Below the pieces are notes generated by a model that was given only the letters and a program-made list of their open reading frames with translations, had not been told where the DNA came from and made no database searches. This document shows positions 39,755 through 48,670 of a DNA stretch of 64,000 nucleotides, in pieces (within the stretch, counting starts at the first letter, position 1; each line of letters opens with the position of its first letter). The stretch is from Marinospirillum insulare DSM 21763 (GTDB taxonomy: Bacteria > Pseudomonadota > Gammaproteobacteria > Pseudomonadales > Halomonadaceae): assembly GCF_000686905.1 (NCBI RefSeq), contig NZ_JMLW01000014.1:1-64000 (forward strand). The letters are read 5' to 3'. The position numbers and the translations under genes were made by a program.

Positions 39755-41902
39755 TTAGCTATAAAAAGATTCGTTATTAGCGGCCTTAGCACGCAGCTTA
39801 TCGGTCACGGCATAAAGCGGGCCTAAATCTGCTAGGGAATCTGCTAGGTCAACAAAGGCTTGTACACCCATGGCATCTATATAACGTAGCGCACCACCAC
39901 GGAAAGGCGGGAAGCCTATGCCGTAAATAAGCGCCATATCCGCTTCGGCTGGTGTACCTACAATATTATCTTCTAGGCAGCGCACCGTTTCTAAACAAAG
40001 AGGAACCATCATGCGGGCGATAATTTGCTCATCGGTTAGCTCTTCATTCGCTTTAACTAAAGGCTGAATCAGCGCATCCGTGGTTTCATCATTCACTTTT
40101 TGCGGCTTACCCTTACGGTCTTCTTCATACTTATAGAAACCCGTTGCATTCTTCTGACCTAGACGACCTGCATCGTACATAGCATTCAAAACTGTTTTAC
40201 CTTCGCGCTTCATACGATCTGGGAAGCCTTCAGCCATCACCTCGTTAGCATGTACCGCAGTATCTAAACCCACCACATCTAGCAAGTAAGCAGGACCCAT
40301 GGGCCAACCAAACTTTTCCATCACTTTATCAACACGGCGGAAATCTGCACCTTGTTCAACTAGGCCAATAAAACCACCAAAGTAAGGGAAAAGAATACGG
40401 TTCACTAAAAAGCCTGGGCAGTCATTCACAACTATAGGCGTTTTACCCATTTGCTTGGCGTAGGTCACCGTTGCCGCTATGGCAGTTTCAGAAGACTTTT
40501 CACCACGAATCACTTCCACCAAAGGCATACGGTGTACAGGGTTGAAGAAGTGCATACCACAGAAGTTTTCTGGGCGCTTAAGGTTTTTAGCTAGGCTGTT
40601 AATCGAAATGGTTGAAGTGTTAGAGGCAATAATGGCATCGTCTGCTACTTGATCTTCTAGCTCAGCCAATACCGAAGCTTTAACCTTGGCATTTTCAACC
40701 ACCGCTTCAACTGTTAGCTCTACGTCTTTAAAATCACCGTAAGAAAGTGTAGGACGAATACGGCCTAAGGTTTCTGCCATTTGTGCTGCCGTTATACGCT
40801 TACGCTTTAACTGGCCGCCTAATAGCTTATTGGCTTCTTTTAAACCTAGTTGCAATGCTTCTTCGTTAATGTCTTTCATCATAATCGGCGTGCCTTTAGA
40901 AGCCGACTGATAAGCAACACCACCACCCATAATACCTGCACCTAAAACCGCTGCCTTTTTAACGGGGTTTACCTGTTTTTCATAAGCAGCTGCTTTTTTC
41001 TTAACTAGTTGATCATTCAAGAACAAGCCAACCAAGTTAAAGCACACATCCGTTCTAGCCATTTTGGCAAAGGTTTTGGCTTCAACTAGCTGAGCTTTTT
41101 CACGCTTGGCTGTAGCACCCTTTTGAATGGCTTTAATGGCTTCAACAGGCGCTGGGTAATGTGGGCCAGCTTTACCCGCAACAAAACCTTTAGCCGTTTC
41201 AAAGACCATCATGGATTCAATGGGGTTCAATTTAAGCGGTGCTTTTTTCTGTTCGCGTCGCGCTTGCCAATCTAGGTTACCCGCTTGGGCTTCTGTTAGA
41301 AGATCTAAAGCTGTGTCACGTAATTTATCATTACTCACTACGGCATCAGCAGCACCCATTTTTAGTGCTACATCAGCACGGTTTTCGGTACCACCAGCAA
41401 TCCATTCAATCGCATTGTCTGCACCAATCAGGCGTGGTAAACGCACACCACCACCCCAACCAGGAATAATACCTAACTTAGTTTCGGGTAAGCCAATTTT
41501 TGCTGTGTCTGCCATCACACGAAAGTCGGTGGTCAGTAGCATTTCACAACCACCACCTAAGGCTAGGCCGTTGATTGCGGTTACGGTTGGAAAAGGTAAA
41601 TCTTCAATGCTGTTAAATAACTCATGAACTTGCAGGTTCATATCAGTTAAGAATTCTTCGGTTTCACCAAAAATGCCGTGAAACTCGGTAATATCAGCGC
41701 CAACAATAAAAGCTTCCTTGGCACTACTCATAAGCAAACCCTTAATATCGGATTTGGCTTGTATGGCTTTAACTGCTTCACCTAACTCTTTAATGGTGTC
41801 TGTACTAAGTACGTTAATTGCCTGACCTTCGCGATCAAAAATCAGCTCTGCATTTCCGTCACTAAGGGCGTGTACCTGAATGGCTTTGCCTTGGTAAATC
41901 AT
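39755..41902 (-). CDS. fadB: Fatty acid oxidation complex alpha subunit FadB
   Basis: Multifunctional protein of 715 residues. N-terminal enoyl-CoA hydratase/isomerase (about 1-190, [13 protein letters not shown] and the [14 protein letters not shown] region) and 3-hydroxyacyl-CoA dehydrogenase (about 315-500, [34 protein letters not shown]), then the C-terminal HAD repeat. A PsrA-like operator lies 69-86 bp upstream. Confidence 0.97.
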   Translation of the reverse strand: MIYQGKAIQVHALSDGNAELIFDREGQAINVLSTDTIKELGEAVKAIQAKSDIKGLLMSSAKEAFIVGADITEFHGIFGETEEFLTDMNLQVHELFNSIEDLPFPTVTAINGLALGGGCEMLLTTDFRVMADTAKIGLPETKLGIIPGWGGGVRLPRLIGADNAIEWIAGGTENRADVALKMGAADAVVSNDKLRDTALDLLTEAQAGNLDWQARREQKKAPLKLNPIESMMVFETAKGFVAGKAGPHYPAPVEAIKAIQKGATAKREKAQLVEAKTFAKMARTDVCFNLVGLFLNDQLVKKKAAAYEKQVNPVKKAAVLGAGIMGGGVAYQSASKGTPIMMKDINEEALQLGLKEANKLLGGQLKRKRITAAQMAETLGRIRPTLSYGDFKDVELTVEAVVENAKVKASVLAELEDQVADDAIIASNTSTISINSLAKNLKRPENFCGMHFFNPVHRMPLVEVIRGEKSSETAIAATVTYAKQMGKTPIVVNDCPGFLVNRILFPYFGGFIGLVEQGADFRRVDKVMEKFGWPMGPAYLLDVVGLDTAVHANEVMAEGFPDRMKREGKTVLNAMYDAGRLGQKNATGFYKYEEDRKGKPQKVNDETTDALIQPLVKANEELTDEQIIARMMVPLCLETVRCLEDNIVGTPAEADMALIYGIGFPPFRGGALRYIDAMGVQAFVDLADSLADLGPLYAVTDKLRAKAANNESFYS

Positions 41903-41970
41903 CGTATGATCTCCAGCTTTTTGTTGTAGAAAAACTCATCGGGCACTTCTAGCTTGTTACCTAACAAACT

Positions 41971-41988
41971 TTCATACGGCCGTTTGAA
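41971..41988. promoter_or_regulatory. Near-perfect 18-bp palindrome, PsrA-like operator of fadBA
   Basis: TTCATACGGCCGTTTGAA has one non-complementary pair in 9. Read on the other strand it contains CAAAC-GGCC-GTATG, agreeing with the PsrA pattern (G/C)AAAC-N2-4-GTTT(G/C) in all but one position. PsrA represses fatty-acid oxidation genes in pseudomonads and relatives. The rest of the 309-bp interval 41903-42211 holds the acuR promoter and operator. Confidence 0.6.
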
Positions 41989-42138
41989 CTTAGCTAAGGT
42001 TCGTCCATTCAGCTTAAGTTGTCAAGCCGCTCTATAAAATACTAAACACTACTCAGAGACTTTACCTGAAAAAAAACCTTGGCAAACCTGGTTATAGCAG
42101 GCGATAAGCCCTGAAAAAAAATTATCTGAAACAACCTA

Positions 42139-42167
42139 TTGACATTTAGAGACGGTCGGTCTAATTT
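42139..42167 (+). promoter_or_regulatory. acuR promoter
   Basis: TTGACA (42139-42144), 17-bp spacer, TAATTT (42162-42167). The first operator half covers the spacer and -10, so repressor binding would block RNA polymerase. Confidence 0.75.
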
Positions 42168-42195
42168 ACACAAAGATTAATTAGACCGACCGTCT
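42150..42195. promoter_or_regulatory. AcuR operator, large inverted repeat
   Basis: AGACGGTCGGTCTAAT (42150-42165) and its exact reverse complement ATTAGACCGACCGTCT (42180-42195) are separated by 14 bp. Each half is itself partly palindromic (AGAC..GTCT). The position over the promoter and directly before a TetR-family gene strongly suggests autoregulation. Confidence 0.85.
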
Positions 42196-42211
42196 AATAT
42201 TTGAGGAAAAA

Positions 42212-42847
42212 ATGACAAAACCATCAGTAAAACGTAAACCGGGACGGCCTAAAAAGCACTCAGCAGCCGACTTTATAGATACCCGACAGGCATTGGTTCG
42301 GGCAGGCCTGGCAGCCCTTACTATTAAAGGCTATTCCAGCACGGGTATTGATGAAATTTTAAAAACAGTGCAAGTCCCTAAAGGCTCTTTTTACCACTAC
42401 TTCGCCAGCAAAGAAGCCTTTGGGGCAGAACTTATTGAAGCCTATGGTCAGTATTTTGCTAAAAAACTAAGCCGCTGGTTTGATGACACTCATACCAGCC
42501 CCTTAAACCGCCTGCTGGCTTTTATAACAGATGCCAAAAAAGGGATGCAGAAGTTTGAATACCAAAGAGGTTGTTTAATCGGCAATCTCGGTCAGGAAAT
42601 GGTGGCACTTCCTGAAGGATTCAGAAAGCAGCTGATACAGGTATTTAACGACTGGGAAGCTAAAACAGCAGATTTACTGGATGAAGCCAAAGCTGCCGGA
42701 GAAATAGCAGATACAACCAACACCGCACAAATGGCCTATTTTTTCTGGGTTGGCTGGGAAGGCGCTGTTCTCAGAGCCAAACTTGAACAATCAGGTGAAC
42801 CGCTGGACCTTTTTACACAAGAATTTATCACCCTCATTAAAACGTAA
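42212..42847 (+). CDS. acuR: TetR-family acrylate-utilisation regulator AcuR
   Basis: 211 residues. A basic KRKPGRPKK N-terminus precedes a TetR helix-turn-helix (about 25-70; LTIKGYSSTGIDEILKTVQVPKGSFYHYFASKE) and a ligand domain with YQRGCLIGNLGQEM typical of the AcuR/YxaF group. In Rhodobacter sphaeroides AcuR represses acuI and the DMSP lyase gene and is released by acrylate. Here it leads acuI by 27 bp. Leucine codons are mostly CTG/CTT/TTA rather than the CTA of host genes, which suggests acquisition. Confidence 0.88.
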   Translation: MTKPSVKRKPGRPKKHSAADFIDTRQALVRAGLAALTIKGYSSTGIDEILKTVQVPKGSFYHYFASKEAFGAELIEAYGQYFAKKLSRWFDDTHTSPLNRLLAFITDAKKGMQKFEYQRGCLIGNLGQEMVALPEGFRKQLIQVFNDWEAKTADLLDEAKAAGEIADTTNTAQMAYFFWVGWEGAVLRAKLEQSGEPLDLFTQEFITLIKT

Positions 42848-42874
42848 CAAATTTATCAAACACTGGAGAAAACC

Positions 42875-43858
42875 ATGTTTAAAGCAGTCCTAATTGAAGG
42901 CAACAGAAAAGATCAGCAGGTTTCATTAAAGTCAGTTGATGAAACACAGCTACCCGAAGGCAATGTTGAACTAGACATCGTCTATTCAACCCTTAACTAC
43001 AAAGATGCACTTGCCATTACAGGTAAAGCTCCCATTGCAAAACACTACCCCATGATTCCAGGTATTGATTTTGCAGGCACAGTAACCAGCTCCAGCCACG
43101 CTGATTTTAAAGCAGGCGATCAGGTTATTCTTAATGGCTGGGGTGTGGGCGAAAAACACTGGGGCGGCCTAGCTGAAAAAGCCCGTGTATCCGGCGACTG
43201 GCTGGTTCCTCTGCCTTCTGCCTTCACACCCAGACAGGCAATGGCTATAGGTACGGCTGGCTACACTGCCATGCTTTGTGTAATGGCCTTAGAAAAACAC
43301 GACCTCACCCCCAAAGACGGTGAAATTCTGGTCACTGGAGCAGCAGGTGGTGTAGGCAGTGTAGCCGTGGCATTACTGGCAAAACTGGGCTTTAGCGTAA
43401 CCGCAGTCACCGGTCGCCCGGAAGAAGAAGCTTTTCTTAAATCCTTAGGTGCCAGCAAAATTATGGATCGCGCCGAATTAAGCCAACCCGGTAAGCCTTT
43501 AGCAGCCGAAACCTGGGCTGGTGCTATAGACGTTGCAGGCAGCCATGTGCTTGCCAATGTATGCGCAGGTATAAAATACCAGGGTGCTGTTGCTGCCTGT
43601 GGCCTTGCCGCGGGTATGGATTTCCCCTCAACAGTAGCTCCCTTTATTTTGCGTGGCGTCACCCTCTACGGCATAGATAGCGTAATGGCACCCAAAAACA
43701 AGCGATTAGATGCCTGGCAGCGTCTGACAGAACTGCTTGATCTTTCCTTACTTGAAAGCCTGACCACAGAAGTTGCTTTTGATGAAGTCATTAACGCCGC
43801 CCACCAACTGATGGAAGGCAAAGTAAGAGGCCGTGTTGTAGTACCCATTCAAGCTTAA
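42875..43858 (+). CDS. acuI: Acrylyl-CoA reductase AcuI (YhdH family)
   Basis: Medium-chain dehydrogenase of 327 residues. NADP-binding [18 protein letters not shown] (about 152-169) and the YhdH/AcuI signatures [16 protein letters not shown] and [14 protein letters not shown] are visible; no zinc site. It reduces acryloyl-CoA to propionyl-CoA, detoxifying acrylate. In an operon with acuR. Codon use matches acuR: only about 4 CTA among some 35 leucines. Confidence 0.93.
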   Translation: MFKAVLIEGNRKDQQVSLKSVDETQLPEGNVELDIVYSTLNYKDALAITGKAPIAKHYPMIPGIDFAGTVTSSSHADFKAGDQVILNGWGVGEKHWGGLAEKARVSGDWLVPLPSAFTPRQAMAIGTAGYTAMLCVMALEKHDLTPKDGEILVTGAAGGVGSVAVALLAKLGFSVTAVTGRPEEEAFLKSLGASKIMDRAELSQPGKPLAAETWAGAIDVAGSHVLANVCAGIKYQGAVAACGLAAGMDFPSTVAPFILRGVTLYGIDSVMAPKNKRLDAWQRLTELLDLSLLESLTTEVAFDEVINAAHQLMEGKVRGRVVVPIQA

Positions 43859-43907
43859 TTACTCATTAAAACTAATAACTAACAATTCCGATAAATAAGG
43901 ATTCAAT

Positions 43908-44486
43908 ATGAGCAATACAACAGAACAACCCATTAGCCGCTTCCCTGTCCCTTCACTTGATGAAATGCCTGAAGATGTACGCAACAGAATTTTAGACGTT
44001 CAGGAAAAATCAGGTTTTATTCCTAACGTATTTTTAGTACTGGCTAAGCGCCCGGCTGAATTCCGTGCTTTTTTTGATTATCACGATGCACTGATGGAAA
44101 AAGAAAGCAACCTAAGCAAAGGCGAACGAGAAATGATTGTCGTTGCCACCAGCGGCTACAACCAGTGCCAATACTGTGTTGTTGCTCACGGTGCAATTTT
44201 GCGTATTCGTGAGAAAAACCCGCTAATTGCAGACCAGATTGCCGTTAATTACCACAATGCCGATATTACTCCTCGCCAAAAAGCCATGCTAGATTTTGCT
44301 GTTAAAGTATCGCAAACGGCTCAAGAAGTCAGTGATGCGGATATTAACGAGCTAAAACAACATGGCTTTGATGATGAAGATGTTTGGGATATTACCGGCA
44401 TCTCCGCTTTCTTTGGTTTATCTAATCGTATGGCCAATGTCACCGCCATGCGCCCTAATACCGAATTTTATTCTTTAGGGCGTTAA
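43908..44486 (+). CDS. AhpD/carboxymuconolactone-decarboxylase-like peroxidase-related protein
   Basis: 192 residues with the CMD-like redox motif CQYCVVAHGA (Cys-x2-Cys then His), typical of the peroxidase-related group. The surrounding SKGEREMIVVATSGYN and GISAFFGLSNRMANV are family signatures. The gap of 49 bp to acuI with GGATTC suggests membership in the acu operon. Role may be protection from reactive aldehydes or peroxides; not established. Confidence 0.85.
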   Translation: MSNTTEQPISRFPVPSLDEMPEDVRNRILDVQEKSGFIPNVFLVLAKRPAEFRAFFDYHDALMEKESNLSKGEREMIVVATSGYNQCQYCVVAHGAILRIREKNPLIADQIAVNYHNADITPRQKAMLDFAVKVSQTAQEVSDADINELKQHGFDDEDVWDITGISAFFGLSNRMANVTAMRPNTEFYSLGR

Positions 44487-44494
44487 AAAACTGT

Positions 44495-44526
44495 ATTCGG
44501 TAGCTATCTAGGGGTAGCTACCGAAT
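44495..44526 (-). terminator. Hairpin between convergent genes
   Basis: Perfect 12-bp stem ATTCGGTAGCTA (44495-44506) with TAGCTACCGAAT (44515-44526), 8-nt loop. On the minus strand the stem is followed four bases later by TTTTTT, so it best fits a terminator for miaE; it may also stop the acu transcript. Confidence 0.75.
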
Positions 44527-44563
44527 AATCTCTATCCATTCACCTCAGTGAACTAATTTCTAC

Positions 44564-45196
44564 TCATTCCGGTACGCCCGAATGAAATCTAAACACTGGG
44601 TCTGGGCTTTCTATCAGTTGTTTTTCTGCTTCTAACAGTGCCGCTACTCTTTCTGTAATGGGCTTATCCGTATAAAGATTAGCTAGGTATAAGTAACCTT
44701 CAAAGTGCCTTGCTTCTGCTTTAATTAACGAGCAGTAGTAGTTGGCTAAAGTTAGCTCACCTTGCTCCACCAAGCTAGGTATTAATGCCGCAAAGCGTTC
44801 GCAAGAACGGGCTTCAATAATGGCACCAACAATTAAGGTATCTACAAAGCGTCCTAGTTCGCTGGTTCTTAGGTGTTTAAACAACTCGCCTGCATAACGC
44901 CCTGGCGATAAGTTGTGGTAGGTAATGCCACGGTCACGCAATAAATTAATTACCTGCTTAAAGTGTTGCAATTCCTCTCTGGCAAGCGGGGTCATTTTAT
45001 CGAGCAGCTCGTCATATTGAGGATAACGGTGCATTAAGCTAATCGCTGTGGAAGCGGCTTTCTTTTCGCACAGGGCATGGTCGATTAAAACGGTATCTAG
45101 GTTTTGTAGGGCATAATCTACCCAAGTTTGGGGTGTGCTACACAATAAAAAAGCATCAATTTCAGGTGTGGCCGGTGCTTCAACAGAAGTAGTCAA
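44564..45196 (-). CDS. miaE: tRNA 2-methylthio-N6-isopentenyladenosine-37 hydroxylase MiaE
   Basis: Ferritin-like di-iron protein of 210 residues. ExxH pairs in LAREELQHFKQV and KAEARHFEGYL, with carboxylates in EKKAAS and EARSCERF, complete the di-iron site. It hydroxylates ms2i6A37 of tRNA with oxygen. It follows the CobW gene with a 23-bp gap. Confidence 0.92.
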   Translation of the reverse strand: MTTSVEAPATPEIDAFLLCSTPQTWVDYALQNLDTVLIDHALCEKKAASTAISLMHRYPQYDELLDKMTPLAREELQHFKQVINLLRDRGITYHNLSPGRYAGELFKHLRTSELGRFVDTLIVGAIIEARSCERFAALIPSLVEQGELTLANYYCSLIKAEARHFEGYLYLANLYTDKPITERVAALLEAEKQLIESPDPVFRFHSGVPE

Positions 45197-45219
45197 AATT
45201 ACAGTCTCAAAATAATAAA

Positions 45220-46287
45220 TTAAGCATCAAATAGTGTGGCTTCTTTAGGTTTGAAAGTAAACGCCAGCAATTGTGCTTGCAGGTTAGCAACATCTAAAGG
45301 TTCATCTGCTAGCAATTCTAACCGTGAATCACGCCGATAGGTAATTGCTTGCATCAACATTTCTGATCCTACCTTGTTAAAACTGCGCCATTGTTTGGTT
45401 CCCACACGAAATACACCTTTAATTCTAAGCAAGTTTTGCTGCTGATCTATCCATTGATACAGCTTGTCTTCATCAAAAGCATCGTCCCGATGAAACACCC
45501 AACCCACCGAAAAAGCACCCAAACCTTCACCTTGTTGGCAAACAGGCTTACCCACTTCAGGCAAGGCTAAAAAAGCTAAACCAGCGGTTTGTGGTGCTAA
45601 AAAATTGGCTTTAGGGTGATGACTAGGCGTTGATTTCGGCTTGCTTTGTTGGCTAATTAGCTGGGCGGCAGAATCTAAAACACTCAGTGGTAGCTCACCC
45701 TTTTCACAGCTTAACAAAGCCAACTTAGGTGGAAACATCTGCTGGGCTTCTTCTAAAGCTTTTTGGGTTTGCGCTGGGGTAGCAAGGTCGGTTTTATTAA
45801 AAACCAAAATATCTGCTAAAGCGATTTGGTCTTGAAAAGTTTCATGCGCCACTACTTTAGGCTCGTCTAACAAGCGAGGATCAACCAAAGTAACCAGCGG
45901 ACGCAATTCCAAAACATCGTTAAATTGCCCGCCCGTTAGTAAATCAATAATACCGGCTGGGTGACCTAAACCCGTTGGCTCAATAATCAGCCGGTCAGGC
46001 TTAAAGCGTTGTAAAAGATTAACTAAGGTGACAGAAAGCGTTAAACCCAAGGCACAACAAATGCAGCCTCCAGGTAATTCTTTAATTTGTAAATCTTCAC
46101 CGGCTTCTAACAGGCTGGCATCCACGCCAATTTGCCCGAACTCATTCACCACCAAAGCCCAGCGCTCGCCTTCTGGCTTATTTTTAATTAAATGATTGAT
46201 TGCCGTAGTTTTACCAACCCCTAAAAAACCACTCATTAGGTGAACGGGTACTTTATTGGCGGGCTGTGTATTTTCAGAGGTACTCAT
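45220..46287 (-). CDS. CobW/COG0523-family GTP-dependent metal chaperone
   Basis: GTPase of 355 residues: Walker A GFLGVGKTT (about 20-28), the metal-binding GGCICCALG (about 74-82), Walker B region IIEPTGLGHP and specificity motif NKTD, then the CobW C-terminal domain. Members deliver zinc or cobalt-type metals to client enzymes. No Zur box was recognised nearby. It overlaps the upstream ogt by 4 nt (ATGA). Confidence 0.9.
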   Translation of the reverse strand: MSTSENTQPANKVPVHLMSGFLGVGKTTAINHLIKNKPEGERWALVVNEFGQIGVDASLLEAGEDLQIKELPGGCICCALGLTLSVTLVNLLQRFKPDRLIIEPTGLGHPAGIIDLLTGGQFNDVLELRPLVTLVDPRLLDEPKVVAHETFQDQIALADILVFNKTDLATPAQTQKALEEAQQMFPPKLALLSCEKGELPLSVLDSAAQLISQQSKPKSTPSHHPKANFLAPQTAGLAFLALPEVGKPVCQQGEGLGAFSVGWVFHRDDAFDEDKLYQWIDQQQNLLRIKGVFRVGTKQWRSFNKVGSEMLMQAITYRRDSRLELLADEPLDVANLQAQLLAFTFKPKEATLFDA

Positions 46288-46808
46288 AAAGCGTTTTCAC
46301 GTTCCAATAGCTGTTGTTTCATCGTTAAACCAAAAGCAAAGCCACCTAAACTACCATCACTACGTAGCACACGGTGGCAGGGCACTAAAAAGGGAATGGG
46401 ATTGGCACCACAGGCCGTACCAACAGCTCTAACAGCCTTAGGTTTACCTAGGGCTGCTGCTAGTTGTGCATAACTGAGTGTTTTACCCTTGGGAATCTCT
46501 AATAAAGCTGACCAAACCGCCAACTGAAAAGCAGTGCCTCTTAAATCCAGAGGCAAGTCTTTAATTAAAGCAGAATTTACTAAGGCCGCGCTAAGGCGTT
46601 GTGACCAACTTATACGCTGTCCAGCCGATAAAGGCTCTATTCCAGCTAAAGAAAAAGCAGTCAACTGTTCTGCAAAATCAGCATCATTAAAAAATGGCTC
46701 TAGTGCAACCAGCCCTTTAGAGCTAACCAAAATAATAGCGTTACAGTCACCTGTTTGAAATTCAGCCCATCCCTGCAGCTCACCCTTTAACAAAGATGAT
46801 TTAATCAT
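46284..46808 (-). CDS. ogt: Methylated-DNA-protein-cysteine S-methyltransferase
   Basis: O6-alkylguanine-DNA alkyltransferase of 174 residues from ATG 46808. The frame stays open to 46919, but that extension runs into the mmsA terminator, and GAGGTG stands 8 nt before ATG 46808. Active-site VPCHRVLRSDGSLGGFAFG and helix-turn-helix PKGKTLSYAQLAAALGKPKAVRAVG are present. It transfers the methyl group to its own cysteine. Confidence 0.93.
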   Translation of the reverse strand: MIKSSLLKGELQGWAEFQTGDCNAIILVSSKGLVALEPFFNDADFAEQLTAFSLAGIEPLSAGQRISWSQRLSAALVNSALIKDLPLDLRGTAFQLAVWSALLEIPKGKTLSYAQLAAALGKPKAVRAVGTACGANPIPFLVPCHRVLRSDGSLGGFAFGLTMKQQLLERENAL

Positions 46809-46894
46809 TTGCTGCACCTCATTTGCCCTACTCGTTAGTTTTAGCAGATTAACAGATAGATTAACTGACTTGTATGCAGGGTAAGATAAAAGCC

Positions 46895-46930
46895 AAAAAA
46901 AACCCCGCCTAGTTTGCACTAGTTGGGGTT
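46895..46930 (-). terminator. Terminator of mmsA
   Basis: On the minus strand the stem AACCCCAACTAG / CTAGGCGGGGTT with a small internal mismatch is followed by a run of eight T residues. Confidence 0.88.
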
Positions 46931-46956
46931 AAGTTAAAGCGGGAGGGGTGTTACAT

Positions 46957-48456
46957 TTACTTCATGGAGATAGTGGTGTTCACGCCTTCTGAAATACTGT
47001 CTGGCTGGAACCAACGCTCGGTTACTGTCTTGCTGTGTGTCCAGAACTTCACTGCTTCTTTACCATTAGGACCTAATGGACCTAAACGTGAAGCACGTGA
47101 ACCAGTGAAGCTGAAGTAAGCAACTGGCACAGGAATTGGCATGTTAATACCTACCTGACCTACATCAATTTCGTTTTGGAACTTGTGCGCAGCCCAACCC
47201 GAAGCGGTAAAGATTGAAGTACCGTTACCATTTTCATTCGCATTAATGTAAGCAATCGCTTCTTCTAAGGTTTCAACACCTACAATGCAAAGGACAGGGC
47301 CAAAAATTTCTTGTGAATAAATATCCATTTCTGGGGTTACATCGGTGAACACTGTTGGGCCAACAAAGTTACCCTTTTCATAACCTTTAACCACTGGGTT
47401 ACGGCCATCTAGCGCCAAAGTTGCACCTTGAGCAACGCCAGAATCGATTAGCTTAACAATTCTGTCTCTAGCTTGCGGTGAAACCACTGGGCAAACATCA
47501 ACCTTAACGTCTGTACCTGGGCCAACCTTCATGGTTTTAGAGCGTTCAACTATATCGGCAGACCATTCACGCGCTTCACCCACTAAAATAACCACTGGGT
47601 TAGCCATGCAACGTTGACCCGCAGCACCAAAGGCAGAGCCTAGCAGTGCATCAATGGCTTGGTTTTTGTTGGCATCAGGCAAAACAACCGCGTGGTTTTT
47701 AGCGCCCATCATGCACTGAGCACGCTTACCAGCACGACCAGCATGGTCATAAATAATTTTACCAACGTGGCTAGAACCAATGAAGGATACGGCTTTAATG
47801 TGTTCATGTTCACATAAACGCTGGGCTACTTCTGGACCACCATGAATTACGTTTAATACGCCAGGTGGCAAGCCAGCTTCGTGCGCTAGTTCAACTAAAC
47901 GCAAGCTAGAAGTTGGGTCTTGCTCAGAAGGCTTAAGTACAAAGGTGTTACCCGTTGCAATAGCAATAGGGAACATAAAGCAGGGCAACATAATAGGGAA
48001 GTTAAATGCAGTAATACCAGCGCCCACACCTAAAGGCTGCTTTAGGGTATAAACGTTAACGCCTGTCGCTACGTTTTCTGCCATTTCACTGATTTGTAGT
48101 GAAGGGATAGAACAAGCGTGTTCGATTACTTCTAAACCACGACCCACTTCACCTTCAGCATCTGGCAAAGTTTTACCGTGTTCTTCGGTGATTAAAGCAG
48201 CTAACTCTTTAGCATTGTCACGCACTAGCTGTTGGAACTTAAGCATAATACGCATACGCGCAGCTAAAGAAGTATTACGCCAAGTTTTGAAGGCTTCGTT
48301 AGCATTTTCAATCGCTGCGTCTACTTCATCTAGCGTACAGAAAGGAACACGCGCAACCACTTCTTGCGTTGCTGGGTTAAGAACATCACGCCAGTCGGTT
48401 GACTGAGAGATGACTTCTTTACCACCAATAATCATAGGAGTTTGACGTACGGTCAT
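46957..48456 (-). CDS. mmsA: CoA-acylating methylmalonate-semialdehyde dehydrogenase (MmsA/DddC-like)
   Basis: Aldehyde dehydrogenase of 499 residues. FNFPIMLPCFMFPIAIATGN and the nucleophile in AAGQRCMANPVVI are diagnostic of the CoA-acylating MMSDH branch. It converts methylmalonate semialdehyde to propionyl-CoA, or malonate semialdehyde to acetyl-CoA. DddC of DMSP-degrading Halomonas and Marinomonas belongs to the same family, so it could act on malonate semialdehyde from 3-hydroxypropionate. A LysR gene is divergent, with operator-like repeats in the shared region. Confidence 0.93.
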   Translation of the reverse strand: MTVRQTPMIIGGKEVISQSTDWRDVLNPATQEVVARVPFCTLDEVDAAIENANEAFKTWRNTSLAARMRIMLKFQQLVRDNAKELAALITEEHGKTLPDAEGEVGRGLEVIEHACSIPSLQISEMAENVATGVNVYTLKQPLGVGAGITAFNFPIMLPCFMFPIAIATGNTFVLKPSEQDPTSSLRLVELAHEAGLPPGVLNVIHGGPEVAQRLCEHEHIKAVSFIGSSHVGKIIYDHAGRAGKRAQCMMGAKNHAVVLPDANKNQAIDALLGSAFGAAGQRCMANPVVILVGEAREWSADIVERSKTMKVGPGTDVKVDVCPVVSPQARDRIVKLIDSGVAQGATLALDGRNPVVKGYEKGNFVGPTVFTDVTPEMDIYSQEIFGPVLCIVGVETLEEAIAYINANENGNGTSIFTASGWAAHKFQNEIDVGQVGINMPIPVPVAYFSFTGSRASRLGPLGPNGKEAVKFWTHSKTVTERWFQPDSISEGVNTTISMK

Positions 48457-48611
48457 GGCTTACCTCTTTTAGTTAGCATACTTCTTTATAGTTAGAGTGC
48501 TGCAAATGCTCGACCTGAACTAAGCTTTATTAATTATTACTTTAAATACCTAGCTAGGTAACTTGGTTAACATCTTAGACACTCGCATCACTTCTTGACA
48601 AGCCACCTAAG

Positions 48612-48637
48612 TGCAAGGCAGGCTTGCATAAATGCAA
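48612..48637. promoter_or_regulatory. Overlapping inverted repeats, candidate LysR-type operator
   Basis: TGCAAG-GCAGG-CTTGCA (48612-48628) and TTGCAT-AA-ATGCAA (48624-48637) overlap, giving three TGCAA half-sites at 10-12 bp spacing. They contain T-N11-A spacing typical of LysR boxes and lie 34-59 bp before the LysR gene. A TTGACA at 48595-48600 is just upstream. Confidence 0.6.
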
Positions 48638-48670
48638 AGCAGTTAACTAGATCTAGAAAAAGAGCTGAAA

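Noticed and set aside
41211-41627. Open frame of 138 codons antisense to fadB
   Set aside because: Lies entirely within a strongly conserved gene in a shadow frame; no ribosome-binding site and no recognisable domain.
46809-46919. Upstream extension of ogt
   Set aside because: Would begin inside the mmsA terminator, and a good ribosome-binding site fits ATG 46808.
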